A stretch of DNA of 64,000 nucleotides from Isoetes taiwanensis (taxonomy: Eukaryota > Streptophyta > Lycopodiopsida > Isoetales > Isoetaceae): positions 10,602,525 through 10,666,524 of the forward strand of contig JAJEKV010000030.1 of NCBI GenBank assembly GCA_021234155.1. The letters run 5' to 3'. Shown piece after piece: positions 21,594 through 32,072 of the stretch (positions within the stretch are counted from its first letter, which is position 1; every line of letters starts with the position of its first letter). The notes beneath the pieces are model-generated. The model was not told the DNA's origin, made no database searches, and was given only the letters and a program-made list of their open reading frames with translations. A program made the position numbers and the translations under genes.

Positions 21594-23060
21594 TGACACC
21601 CCCCTACTCTATGTAATGCTCCCATCGTATAAGATCTAGGGATCCTCTCATGTCGACCTTGCAAGTCGGGCACGCAGCATCAGCTATGGTGCTCTAGAGT
21701 CAATGTGGAAGAGGGACGTGGCATTGTCCCATCTTCCCTACGGCCAATCTCAAAGTGGAAGCATACTATATTAGCACAGGCAAAATGCAAAATAAACAAG
21801 CAAATGCTCACCATGAAGGGTGAGGCACCATCATCAATACATCATCATTTTCATACACTCAACATCAACATCAACGTCAACGTCAACGTCAACATAACAT
21901 GGAAGATCCTAACCCAAGGTTTGACTCTGTGAGATATGACTGACGGTTTTGGTCTTAAGATAACATCAGACGAAAGCTATAACACCAAACTTGGCTGGCA
22001 TAGAACAAGGACAAGGATAATCCACTCCATTCGCCCCTCATGTGCATACTTTGCACATAGATCGAAAAGTTTTGGGTCTCGATTGTAGCCTGTCGAAGAT
22101 GTACTAAGACTACTCCAAGATTGCATCTCCCCTGGTCCGATGAGGCAGGAAGGTTGCTCCTTCCAAGAGGCATCTTGCCATTGTAGGCAGCTAGATAGAC
22201 AAGGCCATCAACCTAGCCTCCCTGAGGTGACACATCATCTAGGAGGGGTTAGACCCATATTGTGCCCTTTCGCAGTCGCGAAGTATTAGGTCTAGCTTGC
22301 TATGGATCTCCAATAGACAAAGCACAACATTGAACTCTCTCCAATCGGAACAAATCCCCTATTCCAAGCCAGTCAAGGCCTTAGGCCCACGATCACGGGG
22401 GGCTCTATGCATAGACCACATTGTAATGGGAATGACAGAGGTCTAACTGCTGGGATCATACTACATATGGCTCTTAGGTTTCTACCCCCTTACCCCATAC
22501 ACAAGAGGTGCAAACAAAGTAGCATACTATGACCAGCTAACATCTTAATAGAACAATAGTTCTAATACATCATATCTAATCCTACGGAATACAAGGGTTA
22601 GTGTTCCTTAGTCAGTCGAGTTTTAGGGTTAGTGGTCCAAGAACATCTAGCACTAAAACTGAGATGCCTTTTACTTAACTCCTACTACTAAGCTAGGATT
22701 GACAAACTAATCTAAAACCAACCTGATTCTTCGCCCAAATCGCCACCGAGAGACCCTGACATAGCTATCTTCCTTAAGAACTAAGGTACTGGACCTACTC
22801 GAGCTGGAAAGCTTGTTTCTGCCCTTCACTACTCGAAATGACCTCAGGAAGCTCCCAATTGGCCACTGACCCGAAAGCCTAAAAGGTTCAGGACTTGGAT
22901 GCGCTTCCTTAAACAGGCTTTAAAATTAGGGCCTTGCCATGCAATTGGACCATTTGACATCAATGGCGCCCTGCCACTTGCCTAATGGGTTCCAAAATTG
23001 GGATTGGATGCTAGTAATTAGACATGTGTCACACATGCAATAAACATGTCATGCATGTAT
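21594..23060 (+). mobile_element. Partial LTR of the chromovirus-like family (fragment 2)
   Basis: Begins TGTGACACCCCCCTACTC, a typical end of plant gypsy LTRs. Its body matches 16490-16925 and corresponds in order to 46208-47600 (CACCATGAAGGGTGAGGCAC / CACCTTGAAGGGTGGCTCAC; ACTGACGGTTTTGGTCT / ACTGACGGCTTGGGTCT; GGCTGGCATAGAACAAGGAC / AGCTGGCATAGAACATGG). It contains a CAACGT-type hexamer repeat at 21860-21897. The opposite end is missing where the aspartic protease fragment begins. Confidence 0.6.
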
Positions 23061-23184
23061 AATCTTAATGGTCCACACACTTAATATGTTAATATAACAT
23101 GTTATGGTATTTGCCTCAGGGGGATATATTATGTGTCCCAAGTTACTGCATTTATTTGTTTTTCACCCAATGAAATGATTTCAG

Positions 23185-24466
23185 GTTGTATTTTGCACAA
23201 ATCACAATTGGAACTCCGCCAAAAGATTATTATGTACAAGTGGATACTGGAAGCGATCTTTTGTGGCTCAATTGTCAACCCTGTGTTGGCTGCCCTTCTT
23301 CAAGTGATCTTAAAGTAACTACAAGCTTCTTGCTTGCTAGATTCAATGTTTACTGGTCTATTCTGTCATTTATGCCTTAATTAGTCTTTAAAAATGTTCC
23401 TGCAATTATTTGTTGACTTTGGTAGTATGATCCCTTTAGGCTAATATACAAGAGTACAATTTTGACAATTTCAAGTACTTTTTGGCAGATTCCTATTGTA
23501 CCATATGATGTGAGGAGCTCATCAAGCAGCTCATCAGTTTTATGTACAGATAATCGTTGTCTTTTGGCAAGTAAAATATCGGAATCTGGATGTAATGAGG
23601 ATGAAATGTGTGGTTATGCATTTGAATATGGCGATGGCAGTGTCACTGTTGGGTACCTGGTAGAAGATAAGTTACAGTATTCTGGATTAGTAAACTCTTC
23701 CTACATGGCAAGTTTAACTGCACCCATTCTTTTCGGGTATGCCCTCCTTCATATAGTCCTTGAGACCTTAATCTTTTTGGACAGTAAACAATTCTAAATG
23801 ACAACATAATAATTTGATTATGCAATTTCATGGAAAGACCTTAGGACAATAGTATCTTTGATATCATAAATACATTATCATATTTTCAACATTCTGTAGA
23901 GACTCCATTGAATAGTATGCAATAATTAGGACATGCATTGGGTGGTGTGTGAAGATGATTGGGACAAGCATTAAGTTCAGTGTGGTAATTTAAACACTTG
24001 AATATACCGAGTTTATGAATGGTCCTCGTAATTGAACAGTTCAATTGCGCTCACCATTCACTAGGACAAGCATTGGGTGGTGTGTGAGATGATTGGGACA
24101 AGCAGTAGATTCAGTGTGGTAATTTAAACGCACATATATAATGAATTTATTAACTGATGTTCCTCATCGAACAGTTCAATTGCAGATTCTACTCATCATG
24201 TACATGGTTTTAACCATTTGATTTGAAATGACAAGCAGGTGCAGCTTCAATCAATCAGGTGAACTTGCAGCCTCATCTCGGGCATTGGATGGAATACTAG
24301 GTCTTGAGTCAAGTGACTTATCTATTTCTTCTCAATTAGCCAAGCAAGGGAAAACTGTAAAGACTTTTGCCCACTGCCTTGAAGGAGGGGACAACGGAGG
24401 CGGAATTTTGGTTCTTGGGAATGTTCTTGAAGAAAGTCTTGTCTACACTCCACTTATCCCATCAAC
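23185..24466 (+). pseudogene. Truncated pepsin-like (A1) aspartic protease, three internal exons
   Basis: Exons 23185-23314, 23489-23736 and 24239-24466 have consistent phases and GT/AG borders. They encode YFAQITIGTPPKDYYVQVDT then GSDLLWLNC (first catalytic DTG), the Cys-rich CLLASKISESGCNEDEMCGY with YGDGSVTVGY (flap region), and ALDGILGLESSDLSISSQ with FAHCLEGGDNGGGILVLGN. These match plant aspartic proteinase-like proteins (secreted or GPI-type). Missing are the signal-peptide exon and every exon after TPLIPS, including the second catalytic Asp. LTR debris lies upstream and LINE debris downstream, so it is a gene fragment despite its clean frames. It is not a working protease in this form. 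Confidence 0.85.
23925..24180 (+). repeat. Intronic direct duplication in the protease fragment
   Basis: GGACAAGCATTGGGTGGTGT...TCAGTGTGGTAATTTAAAC-type sequence occurs at about 23930-24000 and again at about 24063-24130, within the last retained intron. Confidence 0.65.
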
Positions 24467-24599
24467 GTAAGATGTAATATGTTCTAAGTTTCTATTTGGC
24501 TTAGGAAATAAAATGCATTCTAAGTATCATATGTCAGATATCATTCTTTTTCTGCATGTCATGAAGTTTTGTCTGTCAGTATCACAGTAGGTGCCTATG

Positions 24600-25035
24600 C
24601 TGCTGACATTATTCAAGATACACCCGCAAGACAAAAAACCTGACTGCGTGGAGGATATGGAATCAGCAAGAATCACCACGACGCTTCTAAGCAAAAGCTT
24701 TAGCAAAGATCTTGTACACTAAGGACAACAAGGTAATGGGATGCCAATCTGAAATAGAGGAGAGATCCTTACATTTGGAACGAAAAATACAATCGAAGTT
24801 GAGAATTTTGTCCAGGTGCCTCTGCCTTTTAAAATCACAGAAAGCATCATACATATCTGTACCAAGCCAGTCCTAATACTTCTGGAAAATTTTCATGGGA
24901 TACCACCAAGACCAGGACACTTGCCCCCCTTGAAAATAAAAGTGGGGTCAGCTAAATCGTTATGAGACTAATTTCAGCCTTTAAAGTGGCCTTTTGTTCA
25001 TCAAAGACTACAGTATGAACCTTAGCAAAAGCAGA
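24600..25035 (-). pseudogene. L1-type LINE fragment, start of reverse transcriptase
   Basis: The minus strand encodes, with frame breaks, EQKATLKAEISL, a degenerate PGLDGIP-like segment, DWLGTDMYDAF and DLSSISDWHPITLLSLVY then KIFAKAFA. This is the N-terminal RT block of plant L1 elements (DWRPI.LLNV.YKI..K.LA.R). The preceding L1 block lies at 27991-28600 on the same strand, so one LINE appears to have been split by about 3 kb of inserted DNA. Confidence 0.65.
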
Positions 25036-25054
25036 GCCTCTTGAATATGTAGCA

Positions 25055-25230
25055 TTATAACAGGGGGTTAACTTTTGATATTTTATACGCTTTTCTATAT
25101 GGTTTTTCTATGATTTTGTTGCTGTATTCGGGTGTGCATACTAAATAGTATTTCTAGAGTGCATCAATTTTTAACCGTTGATTTGCGAGGCTGTGGTTTC
25201 TCTTTTGATTTCCACCCTTAAAAAAATCTA
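25055..25230 (+). repeat. Dispersed repeat R, copy 1
   Basis: GAATATGTAGCATTATAACA, GGGGGTTAACTTTTGAT, TTATACGCTTTTCTATATGG, CATACTAAATAGTAT, GCATCAATTTTTAACCGTTG. Nearly identical to 28965-29175. Both copies sit directly upstream of a captured host gene (HSPA12-like here, ABCC there). Confidence 0.75.
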
Positions 25231-25269
25231 AAGCTACACAAACTTTAGGGTTTGTTTAGGGCGTGCTCT

Positions 25270-26600
25270 TGAGTGATAGGAAGGATGATAAAAGTTGAGG
25301 ATTTTATGGGGGACTTGGATCAAGCTGTAGCTTGGATTATAGGCCGCAGGAAAAGTTTTGCAACATGGCATTCGAGACGCGTGAAGAGCTTGTGGAACAC
25401 AAAGCTAAGTGTCCCTTCAGGCTTGAGGATTTTGCGGCCGGATCTGGGAGCTCTTTGGAGCTCCAAGGATGGGGATGGCCTGCTTTGGTCAAGTATATCT
25501 GAAAAGCGCCGCAAAAACATCAAACCGGACCAATCTGCGACCTACAAATTCTCTAGTCGGGAGACGAGGCAAGATGATTTCGTCAAGGCTGTGCACATCA
25601 CTGAGAAGTAAAACGATGTGGGCTATTTTGTTACCAAGTTCAAGCTCATGCTAGCACCTGATTATGATGCGCAAAATCTTCCTTGTGGATTATCTGCAGA
25701 GAAACTCATCTCTGACTACCTAAGATGCATGTCTGAATTTGCCATGGATAATCTCAAGGACAGGTATGGGAATAATCTGAAAAAGTCTAATGTTCAGTGA
25801 TGTGTAACTGTGCCTGCAAGGGATTAAAAGGCTAAGCCGCGTAATGAAACTCTGGCTGCTGAAATGGTCGGAATGGTCCATGGCAAATACTGCAGCGACA
25901 TTGGCTCCAGCCCACATCTGCTGCGCATAGTTCTTGAACCAGAAGCCGCTTCTATGTATTGCCAGGGAAGATTGCATGAAGTTCCTTTAAAATATGGTGA
26001 TAAGTTTATGGTTGTGGATATAGGCGGAGGCACCATTGACCTAGTTACGCGCACGAATCGAGAAATCCTAAGCTTTGCCAAGTTCGGAAGTGGCGATTAG
26101 CCTTGGAGCAATGGGCGGTGGCACTTTTGTGGACGCTTAACTTTGTCCAAGATGCTTGGGAAATCATCCGATTGGGTTGAAGCGTAAAAACGAGCCTTGT
26201 GTTGATATTGTGGCCATGAACGAGACCCGTAATTTAGCTCTTTGTATGCTTCTCCATGGTCAGCCCAACCGTCCGTCTCAACCGAAGAGGTCTGTTTTAT
26301 ATTGTTAGGATTCTTGTTTCTAGAAGGGCAAGTGGAAAGTATTATATTGTTTTGATTTGCAGGAAACGTGCCAGCTTTTTTTCATAGGAATATCGGCTCT
26401 ATCATCCCTAGTGAATGAATGCCCTATGGCCAATCATGACCAGTTTTATAATAATGCAAAAGGCTACTCGAGAAAAGCATTGTTTGAAAAGTTGCTTTTG
26501 GTTATCGCAGCAATCATCCTTGGTGGGATGAGATTCCACATGGAAAGAAGGCAAGGATTGCATAATCCGGGAAATGAACAATTTGATACTTGATGGTCAT
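25270..26600 (+). pseudogene. HSPA12-type Hsp70 pseudogene
   Basis: HSPA12 proteins are atypical Hsp70 ATPases. The remnant shows SAEKLISDYLRCMSEFAMDN, VQ*CVTVPA (the stop replaces the expected Trp), LEPEAASMYCQG and DKFMVVDIGGGTIDLVT, the actin-fold phosphate-binding loop in its HSPA12 form (EPEAAS rather than the NEPTAAA of canonical Hsp70). In-frame stops occur at 25609-25611 and 25798-25800, and further breaks lie around 25830 and after 26098. Later pieces (26357-26593) keep faint similarity at best. No intron is obvious, so a processed or captured copy is likely. It lies between repeats R and P inside a split LINE. Confidence 0.75.
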
Positions 26601-26835
26601 TTATCTCGTCAATTAACATAGAAAAATTGAAAACCGGTGAATCACGAGCTTATGATGTTCAGCTAGCCATGCAATTGCTATCTTTACAAATCTTCTTTGG
26701 CCATCGTGTCGCAGCCCTTTCCTTGAAATCTATGGTTAATGCCTTACTTCTTTTGTTATTGCCTCGGTTTACAATTTGTTATACAAGACAAGGTCCGCCA
26801 AGGTAAACTTTATCTGCTCCCCTTTCTAGTTGGAA

Positions 26836-26966
26836 AAGGCATTTACCTAAGATATCTTTGTGTGTCGGTCGTCGGTCGTGACAATGAAATGGTTATGGGG
26901 AAAAGGCATTTACCTAAGATATCTTTGTGTGTCGGTCGCGGTCGTGACAATGAAATGGTTATGGGC
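26836..26966 (+). repeat. ~66-bp tandem duplication
   Basis: GGAAAAGGCATTTACCTAAG...GACAATGAAATGGTTATGG occurs twice in tandem, downstream of the recognisable HSPA12 sequence. The open frame through it ends near 27137 and may be the decayed C-terminal part. Confidence 0.75.
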
Positions 26967-27290
26967 AAGGATGAGGAATTGAGCGGTGTTTATCCGCCCG
27001 GGGAGTTCCGAAAATTATTGACATTGCTACTTTCGGGCGTATCTTCACCCGGGAGGACAAACGCTTCGGCTATGGTTAGGATTAGCTTGTGCCTGGCCTA
27101 TGCTTGTATTATGCATAGATCATACTCCGACTCGTGAAAAATCCATAAATGCCAATATAGGATAGGAAATCATTTGTGATATTGCAACAGTGTCTCTCGT
27201 CAGGGGTTCCTTAAGCGGCTAGGAAATTCTTAAGCGGCTTATTGACTGTTTTGAGGAAAATGGGTAATACTTGAATGCCATGTATATAAG

Positions 27291-27990
27291 AATGCATACA
27301 TGCAATCATCAATTGAATCCATTTGCCATGGAAATAATTTGTTTGTCTTCGTGTTATTGTGCTTTTTATTTACCTATGTTTGTTTTAGTTAGGGCCCGAA
27401 GGGCCCAAAATTTTTTTAATATAACAATCATACCATTAACATTATTAACATAAACCATTGCATTTAACATATCTAGATTAAAATCCCCCTTAAACCCCCT
27501 TTGGTTTGGGTGCATATTCACACGGGGGGTTACTCCGGGCAACGAGAGCTGTCGGATGGGTATATTCGCCCTTTATTCCAAGATCTGGACCGTACATAGC
27601 GATCCTCGTTTGTGGGGTATGCATGTACAAGTTTTTGTATAGTGTATATTAAGGTTTATAAAATACTATAAGGTTTGAGAGAATGTACTTAATGGTGTTA
27701 ATTTTGTACATGTATTGTGAATATATTTTAAGGGCTCTCGCTGCCCTACGTAACCCCCCGTGTGAATATGCACCCAAACCAAAGGGGGTTTAAGGGGGAT
27801 TTTAATCTAGATATGTTAAATGCAATGGTTTATGTTAATAATGTTAATGGTATGATTGTTATATTAAAAAAATTTTGGGCCCTTCGGGCCCTAACTAAAA
27901 CAAACATAGGTAAATAAAAAGCACAATAACACGAAGACAAACAAATTATTTCCATGGCAAATGGATTCAATTGATGATTGCATGTATGAG
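27291..27990. mobile_element. Large palindrome made of two inverted P-family repeats
   Basis: Left arm 27291-27546 and right arm 27733-27990 are near-perfect inverted copies (~255 bp each). They include CATGCAATCATCAATTGAAT, TTAGGGCCCGAAGGGCCC, CCTTAAACCCCC and GAATATGCACCC/GGGTGCATATTC. The ~185-bp centre is not palindromic. Part of the right arm plus the centre, read on the minus strand, matches 31160-31400, defining repeat family P. The inner hairpin GGGCCCGAAGGGCCC recurs as GCCCCGAAGGGGC there. Confidence 0.85.
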
Positions 27991-28600
27991 CAGTGAAGAA
28001 AGCAGAGAATGATTGTGCAAAAAGCTTATAAGCTCAATCGGATTAGAAAGAACGAGACCATCCTGAATATGAAGAGACTGGAGAGATGCAGCTAGCTTTC
28101 TTGTTTTGGCAGCTCTAAAGAAAAAACCTGTGCACACAGGCCGCCCTTCTTGAACCATTGCAACTGAAATTTGATGCGAGCAAAGTGCACCTGTTCAGAT
28201 TCCAATTGACGAATGCTATACTAAGTTTGCTTCTTCATGTGACCACCTGATGAGGGAACGCCTCAAGTTGTTGATGAAGAGCCAACAAAAGGCCCTGATT
28301 TGCAAAAGCTGCTTTCTCGCGACCCCAACCTTTAGCAAAGGACTTCATAGTAGCGAGTGGATTAACAATACATGCCATCCTCTGCACCGAGAGAAAGTAG
28401 TAAATCACATTTGTCTACATTCCGCTAAAGTTCCTCATCCTTCAAGAAGAAAATATTAAATTTGAAATACAGTGCAATAGCTTGAGAGCAAGAAAAATAT
28501 TGTGGATTGTTGCAAAAAATAGCAGCATTCAACATGTTCTTACAATGGAAAGCAGGCAACAAGGTTGCTACCAAAGCATTATAATAATCTCTATCATGTC
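27991..28600 (-). pseudogene. L1-type LINE fragment between endonuclease and reverse transcriptase
   Basis: The minus strand encodes MVQEGRPVCTGFFFRAAK and IQDGLVLSNPIELISFLHNH, the segment between endonuclease and RT in plant L1 elements (usually W.QEGD..T.FFH...K then DG....P..I...F...). Upstream pieces (28160-28600) carry frame breaks. The RT block that should follow is found at 24600-25035. Confidence 0.6.
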
Positions 28601-28679
28601 TTGCATATGCTCTACCACCTCCGAGCCAGCTAGTCCACCAACAGACCTAAGGTTCATGAAAATGAACAAGAGTAAGGGT

Positions 28680-28935
28680 AAGGTGAATGCATGCTACAGT
28701 GTACTACTTTTGAAGGGTAAGATGAATGCATGCAACAGTGTACTACTTTTGGAACCCCCAAAAGTACCTACATTAGGTGCTTCTAAAATTGGTATTTCTT
28801 TAGTGCTTAAACTTATTACTAATTGAGACATTACGAAGTCTATAGTACCCGATGTTGACTACTTTTTTGGGCACTTTTGTGGTCTCTAAATAATACTTTA
28901 GTTGGTACACCATAGCATTCTTTCACTCACAAGAA
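28680..28935. mobile_element. MITE family M, copy 2
   Basis: TTTTGGAACCCCCAAAAGTA ... AATACTTTAGTTGGTACACC, then ATAGCATTCTTTCAC. Both ends match copy 1 at 12068-12370. The left end is preceded by a duplicated ~45-bp GTGAATGCATGCTACAGTGT unit, an inverted counterpart of the right end. Confidence 0.6.
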
Positions 28936-28962
28936 GGCTGCAAAAGCACAACTGGAGATGAA

Positions 28963-29240
28963 ATTATGAACATAGTTTTGGAATATGTAGCATAATAACA
29001 GGGGGTTACCTTTTGATGTTTTATACGCTTTTCTATATAGTTTTTCTATGATTTTGTTATTGTATTCGGGTGCGCATACTAAATAGTATTCTAGAGCGCA
29101 TCAATTTTTAACTGTTGATTTTTATTAGGGAAAAAAAAACGTGAGGCCATGGTTTCTCTTTGATTTTCACCCTAAATAAACATGCGTGCCTCATTAAAAA
29201 AAATAAAATAGAGCTACAGAAAGCTATAGGGCTACATGCG
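28963..29240 (+). repeat. Dispersed repeat R, copy 2
   Basis: GAATATGTAGCATAATAACA, GGGGGTTACCTTTTGAT, TTATACGCTTTTCTATATAG, CATACTAAATAGTAT, as in copy 1. Similarity continues weakly to about 29230 (TTTCACCCT...GAGCTACAGAAAGCTA). Confidence 0.75.
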
Positions 29241-29554
29241 AATGCCCTGGTCGGAATTGTTTTTAGGTCTAGGCCCGAATCTAATTCGGCCTGGCCTTGC
29301 CCTGTTCTTGGCGATTCGGCAATTCCTGGGCTGTATTCCGGCACCTTCAGTTATCAGCTCGGCCTACTTCAGGTCGTTTCAGGGATTTTTTGGCAGACCA
29401 CCATAGCCAGACCTTGCTCTACTCTTGCAAAAAAGGAAGAAGCACAGCACAACAATACAATGCTATGCAAATCTCTTCTGAGTGTGCGAGGATACAAGGA
29501 AGTTGGAAAACCTTAGAACAGAAGAGTATGGCTGCCTTTCTAAAATTTTCATGG

Positions 29555-30870
29555 TAACGGTTGCTGAGATATTTGCCTTTTTGGATGACACCAACAGTGG
29601 TGTCTGTGGTTAATTTCTTGACATGCATGTTACAAAGAATACCACTCACAGCTGGGAGAGTGCTTTCTGTACTGGCAACAATTCAGGTGCTTCAGGAACC
29701 GTTGAGCAGATTTCCAAATTTCATTTCTGGATTCGCCCAAGCAAACATATCTCTTGATCGGCTTATTCAGTTGGGATGCATCTAAAGCCAGGCAAACTCT
29801 TAAAAATCTGGATCTATGTATACTAGAGGGAACAATGGTGGCAGTTTGTGGTGGCGTTGGGGTAGGGAAATCGAGTCTTCTTTCTTGTATTCTTGGGGAG
29901 ATACCAAAATTATCTGGAGAGGTCAGTTTTGATTTAACTATATATTTCATTTTGAATTGGCTGGTTTTGATTTTTATGAACTCTGGAAGGTTATCATACA
30001 AGGTAGCACATCATATGTTGGCCAAACAGCATGGATTCAAAGTGGTACAGTTGAAGATAATATACTCTTTGGGAGTATAATGAATAGAACAAAATATGAG
30101 AGAGTACTTGAAGTTTGTCAACTAAAAAAGGATCTAGAATTATTTGCATGTGGAGACCAAACAGAGATTGGAGAAAGGGGAATCAACTTAAGTGGTGGGC
30201 AAAAGCAGAGAGTACAGCTTGCTCGAGCCATCTATCAAGATGCAGATATCTATCTTTTTGATGATCCATTTAGTGCAGTTAATGTGCAGACTGGTACAGA
30301 GATATTTAAGGTATGTTCGTAAATTAATTTCCTTTATCTTTGTCATAATATGCCGTCTATTCTTTGTTCTTTTATACTTTAACTTTTAATCTTGGCAGAA
30401 ATGCATTCTTGGAGCTTTGGCCTCAAAAACCGTAGTTTTGTGACACTTCAAGTTGACTTTTTGCCAGAAGCAGACCATATAGTGGTACCTTCTTTCTCTA
30501 ATGGAAATTTTCCTGAAGTTGATTTGATCAGAGTTGGTTTAATCACTAATAGCATGCAGATTGTAACAATCTGCATAATATACTTATGGTCTCACACTTA
30601 AAAATGCTTCCAGGTTCTGCGTGATGGTAAAATAGTTCAGGCTGGGGTGTTTCATGAGCTTTTACAGGATGGTATTACTGACTTTGATAACCTTATTGGT
30701 GCCCATGCCAAAGCAATGGAACTAGTAGAGACATCAGGGTTTATCTCTTCTACCATGAGCAACAAGCACGGGAAAGATAATGACGGGAAATCTTGGATTA
30801 AAAATGGAGGTAGTGGAAGTACCTCCATTTTAATCCAAGAACACATGATCTCTAGTGAATTATTATTTTG
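29555..30870 (+). pseudogene. ABCC (MRP-type) ABC transporter pseudogene, end of TMD1 and NBD1
   Basis: ABCC proteins export conjugates across vacuolar or plasma membranes. Retained: PLTAGRVLSVLATIQVLQEP and ANISLDRLI (end of TMD1), GGVGVGKSSLLSCILGEIP (Walker A), [20 protein letters not shown] (Q-loop), [17 protein letters not shown] (signature), [15 protein letters not shown] (Walker B), LQVDFLPEADHIV (H-loop region, His replaced by Leu) and VLRDGKIVQAG. Exons end/start at 29921/29990, 30310/30399 and 30484/30614 with GT-AG borders. Damage: the linker between TMD1 and Walker A is deleted with a stop near 29783, and a one-base frameshift precedes LQVDF. The rest of the ~1,500-residue protein is absent. 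This is a captured, non-functional fragment with its introns kept. Confidence 0.85.
30791..30840. repeat. Hairpin with ~21-bp arms
   Basis: TCTTGGATTAAAAATGGAGG and its complement face each other across about 7 bases, with one extra A. It lies at the broken 3' end of the ABCC fragment. Confidence 0.8.
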
Positions 30871-31159
30871 AAACAATGAAGATAATATAACCTTTCTTTC
30901 AGTCTAGCTGCATGAAAATAGCAGTTTAACAATCTTCTTGCATTCTCTTCTTACTTAACACATTGTTTTCTACTTGTATTTCGTAACGAGGCACACACCG
31001 AAATGACAATTGGAATGACAATTTTAATTGCAAAGCAAGATTCAAACTTTGCATTGAAAATGCACTAAATAAAGATACTTTTGGACTTTAATCTCTCGTC
31101 TTTTTATCACTCTAACATCCCCCAAATGTTTACCTACGTATAACAACCAACATATAATT

Positions 31160-31400
31160 ACTATTAACATTAATTAGCCCCGAAGGGGCAAAAATTTTTT
31201 TTAACCTATAACAAAAACCATTACATTGCACGCCTTATAATTAAATTCCCCCTTAAACCCCCTTTTGTTTGGGTGCTTATTCACACGGGGGGTGACGTAG
31301 GGCAGCGAGAGCCCTTAAAATTATGTTTTGCACGTACAAAATTAACACCATATAGTATATTGCCTGAAATCTTATAGTATCAAAATATAGTGTATCAGAA
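31160..31400 (+). mobile_element. Repeat family P, copy 2
   Basis: AGCCCCGAAGGGGCAAAAAT, CCCTTAAACCCCCTTTTGTT, TTCACACGGGGGGTGACGTA, GGGCAGCGAGAGCCCTT, CGTACAAAATTAACACCAT, AATCTTATAGTAT. These match the reverse complement of 27610-27900. It lies downstream of the ABCC fragment as P1 lies downstream of the HSPA12 fragment. Confidence 0.75.
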
Positions 31401-31518
31401 TTGCACTAGAAATGGTGCCCAGCATTGCTGGACATAAGATAGGAACTGTAAATGATGCATTTGAGCAATTATAAGATTACTTTATATTTACAAACTTACA
31501 CAATGAAGAGCTTTCGAC

Positions 31519-32072
31519 CACATTTTTGCCTTCCTCTTTCTTTTTCCCTTTCCCGCTTTTCCTTTTTACCTTTCCCCTTTCCCCTTTTCCATATTCCCAT
31601 TTCCCTTTTCAATTGTCCATCCCTCCATTTTTTCCCTTTTTCATTTCCCCCTCCCTATTTTTTCTTTTTTCATTTCCTCCTTTTATTTTCTCCCATTTTT
31701 GTTTTACCTTTTTTTCCTTTCCCCTCCTTTTTCCTTTTTCCTTCTCTCTTTCCCCTTAACATGTTCTTCTTTTCCGTTCCCCGGTTTTCCCTTTTCCCCC
31801 TTACTTTTTCCCCTCCCCTTCCTGTTTTCTCGTTTTACCTTCCCTTTCCTCTTTTTTTCCCCTTTTGCCCTTTTTCTATTCTCATTTTCGTTTTCCTCCC
31901 TTTCCTTTCATGTATACCTTTTCCCCCTTTCCCTTTTCCTATTTTTCTCATTTGTTTTATTTCTTTTCTCTTTTGTCCTTCCCTGTTTTCCCTTTTTGTC
32001 ACTCATATCCCTGTTCCTTTTTTTCCTTTCACATTTCTCTTTTTCCCTTTCCCACTCCCCGCTTTTCGGCAG
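31519..32072 (+). repeat. ~550-bp polypyrimidine (TTTCCC-rich) tract
   Basis: Almost all C and T on the plus strand, in irregular TTTCCC/CCCTTT units. Such mirror-like tracts can form triplex (H-DNA). The long open frames through it are composition artefacts. Confidence 0.9.

Noticed and set aside
25055-25230. R and P as the two terminal inverted repeats of one simple transposon
   Set aside because: I compared R with the reverse complement of P and saw no convincing end-to-end complementarity, so only the shared order is claimed.
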